The notes beneath the pieces are model-generated. The model had not been told where the DNA came from and ran no database searches. It saw nothing but the letters and a program-made list of their open reading frames with translations. DNA of 17,843 bases from Pseudomonadota bacterium (lineage in GTDB: Bacteria > Desulfobacterota > JADFVX01). Positions 16,594 to 17,843 of the stretch are shown piece by piece (within the stretch, counting starts at the first letter, position 1; every line of letters begins with the position of its first letter). The position numbers were made by a program, and so were the translations under genes. The DNA lies in contig JADFVX010000001.1 of assembly GCA_015222755.1 (NCBI GenBank), positions 1 to 17,843 on the forward strand. Reading direction: 5' to 3'.

Positions 16594-17722
16594 AAAGCCG
16601 AATATACTTATAGTTGATGATGAAGAAAGACTAAGAGAGAGCCTTAGGAAGATGCTGGAGATGGACTGCTTTGAGGTCGATGTCGCCGGCAACGGGCATG
16701 AGGCCCTTGAAAAGCTTCTTTCTGGGTCCTTTGATGTCGTGCTGCTTGATATGATTATGCCAGAGACAGATGGCATGTGGTTTCTTGACAAAGTTAGCCA
16801 GCGTAAGCTGGATGTTGGTGTAATCGTGCTAACGGGCTATGGCACTGTCGAGCTTGCTGTTGAGGCGATGAAGCTGGGTGCCTGGGACTTTGTTCAGAAG
16901 CCCGTTGATTATGATCTCTTAAGTTTGATGTTGCAAAAGGCCCTTGACAGATCTGCAATGGCCAAAAAGCAAAAGGAATATGAATGTAGAATAAGAGAAC
17001 AGAATAAAGAGCTTGCCAGGGCTAACGGGAAGCTCAAAGAGCTGGATAAACTCAAGACAAATTTTATGGCCAAGGCGGTGCACGAGCTGCGTTCTCCCCT
17101 CACGGTCATGTCCTGTACTCTGGAAATAGCAAGAGATGATATGGAGGAACTAGGTGCTGCCCCCGAGTGTTTAAAGTACATAAGCTCATCTATCAAGACT
17201 GTGAGGGGGATGGGAGATATTGTCAATGAGATGCTTGATATGAGTATGATAATCTCCGGCAAGATCAAGATGCAGAAGGAACGAAGAGACTTTTTCAGTT
17301 TTTTAAAGCAGATCAAAGAGGATTTTTGTCCCGTAGTGGAAAAAAACAAGGTCGGTCTGTTTCTTGATGCCCCTAGTGGGCTGGGGGATTTGGTCTTTTC
17401 AGAAGAAAAAATCAGGCAGGTACTGTTGAACCTGCTTTCAAATGCCGTCAAATTTACCCCCTGTGGAGGTCGCATAAATATTGTGGCAAAGGAAGGTGAG
17501 AGTGATGTTAGAGTGTCGATAATAGATACAGGCTCCGGTATACCTTCCGCGGATATTAATTCTGTATTTGATGATTTTTTCAGATCGGAGAGCTTTGAAA
17601 AAAGTGGTGCAGGGCTTGGTCTTTCCATAAGTAAAAAAATAATAGAGGCCCATGGCGGGAAGGTCTGGGTGGAAAGTGTAGAAGGTAAAGGTTCGACTTT
17701 TAGTTTTTCTCTTCCCAGATAG
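16580..17722 (+). CDS. Response regulator receiver-histidine kinase hybrid (soluble)
   Basis: This cytoplasmic protein has an N-terminal receiver domain followed by a kinase core. Receiver residues are Asp13-Asp14, the phospho-acceptor Asp57 (VVLLDMIMPETDG), the Thr of VLTGYG and the Lys of VQKPVDY. A charged coiled coil (about 128-160, KKQKEYECRIREQNKELARA) connects to HisKA with His168 (AVHELRSPLTVM). The HATPase shows NLLSNAVKFTP, IDTGSGIPS and GAGLGLSISKKII. There is no membrane segment, DNA-binding or other output domain. ATG 16580 lies inside the preceding kinase gene and has GGAGGTG seven bases upstream, so the two are coupled. A plausible flow is from His402 of the membrane kinase to Asp57, which then tunes the second kinase. 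The regulator it phosphorylates is not visible here and may lie downstream. Confidence 0.95.
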   Translation: MSVSKKPNILIVDDEERLRESLRKMLEMDCFEVDVAGNGHEALEKLLSGSFDVVLLDMIMPETDGMWFLDKVSQRKLDVGVIVLTGYGTVELAVEAMKLGAWDFVQKPVDYDLLSLMLQKALDRSAMAKKQKEYECRIREQNKELARANGKLKELDKLKTNFMAKAVHELRSPLTVMSCTLEIARDDMEELGAAPECLKYISSSIKTVRGMGDIVNEMLDMSMIISGKIKMQKERRDFFSFLKQIKEDFCPVVEKNKVGLFLDAPSGLGDLVFSEEKIRQVLLNLLSNAVKFTPCGGRINIVAKEGESDVRVSIIDTGSGIPSADINSVFDDFFRSESFEKSGAGLGLSISKKIIEAHGGKVWVESVEGKGSTFSFSLPR

Positions 17723-17743
17723 TGCTACGTCTCAACAATGATA

Positions 17744-17789
17744 TGCTTGCAGGATTACCCGCTTTGTAATTGGGCAGGTGAATAATGTC
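17744..17789. repeat. Diverged copy 2 of the 7982 intergenic element
   Basis: It begins with the same TGCTTGCAG as copy 1 and continues ATT-A-CCCG-C-TTT against ATT-C-CCCG-T-TTT, then AA and GGG at matching places. The palindrome is largely lost, and the end overlaps the start of the next putative gene. Homology by short similarity only. Confidence 0.3.
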
Positions 17790-17843
17790 AAAAGAATGGG
17801 GGGCTGTCGCCTTGTGCCAGCTCATCTCCCATCTTGACGAGAT
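17785..17843 (+). CDS. Start of an unidentified gene, cut by the window end
   Basis: An open frame begins with ATG at 17785, preceded by AGGTGA about five bases upstream, and runs open to the window edge. It encodes MSKEWGAVALCQLISHLDE, 19 codons. It lies 62 bases after the receiver-kinase gene in the same direction, so it could belong to the same operon. The fragment is too short to name. Confidence 0.45.
   Translation, partial: MSKEWGAVALCQLISHLDE

Noticed and set aside
16909..17628. 239-codon minus-strand frame inside the receiver-kinase gene
   Set aside because: Rich in Ser and Leu with no domain pattern, opposite clear HisKA and HATPase coding; a shadow frame.

Overview
The window reads as chromosomal DNA from a Gram-negative bacterium. 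It encodes a periplasmic alpha-2-macroglobulin, a class A penicillin-binding protein, a substrate-binding protein with a Sec signal peptide, and what looks like the decayed end of an outer-membrane TonB-dependent receptor. The gene mix, in particular fused CysNC and an ABC_sub_bind protein beside histidine kinases, fits a deltaproteobacterium (Desulfobacterota or a neighbour). No rRNA or other marker here proves this. The window is mostly core genes with short accessory stretches.

Layout. (1) 1-6871, plus strand: the 3' part of an alpha-2-macroglobulin gene (yfhM type, open at the left edge), overlapped by pbpC (PBP1C). This is the known pairing of a protease-trapping protein with a peptidoglycan repair synthase. 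(2) 7036-7846, minus strand: two small conserved-looking genes of unknown function. One is a putative four-cysteine zinc protein; the other is a 54-residue Cys/His peptide with a strong ribosome binding site and a perfect 12-bp terminator hairpin. (3) 8033-11032, minus strand: cysD-cysNC, sulfate activation to APS and PAPS, with a TTGACA promoter and a terminator. (4) 11073-13385, plus strand: tsaD, a DUF2062 membrane protein gene and rsmA, overlapping end to start (tRNA t6A synthesis and 16S rRNA dimethylation). (5) 13386-13730: no intact gene. It holds two 16-bp direct repeats 21 bp apart and, after them, the apparent C-terminal remnant of a TonB-dependent receptor with an in-frame stop. (6) 13749-17722, plus strand: an ABC_sub_bind periplasmic protein, a membrane PAS histidine kinase, and a soluble protein with an N-terminal receiver and a C-terminal histidine kinase. 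(7) From 17785 a further plus-strand gene appears to begin and runs off the window.

The most interesting part is region 5-7. It looks like a signalling operon (binding protein, membrane kinase, receiver-kinase) that once had, or still partly carries, an outer-membrane receptor gene at its head. No permease or transport ATPase is present, so the binding protein may act as a co-sensor for the kinase instead of a transporter component. That is inference from gene order.
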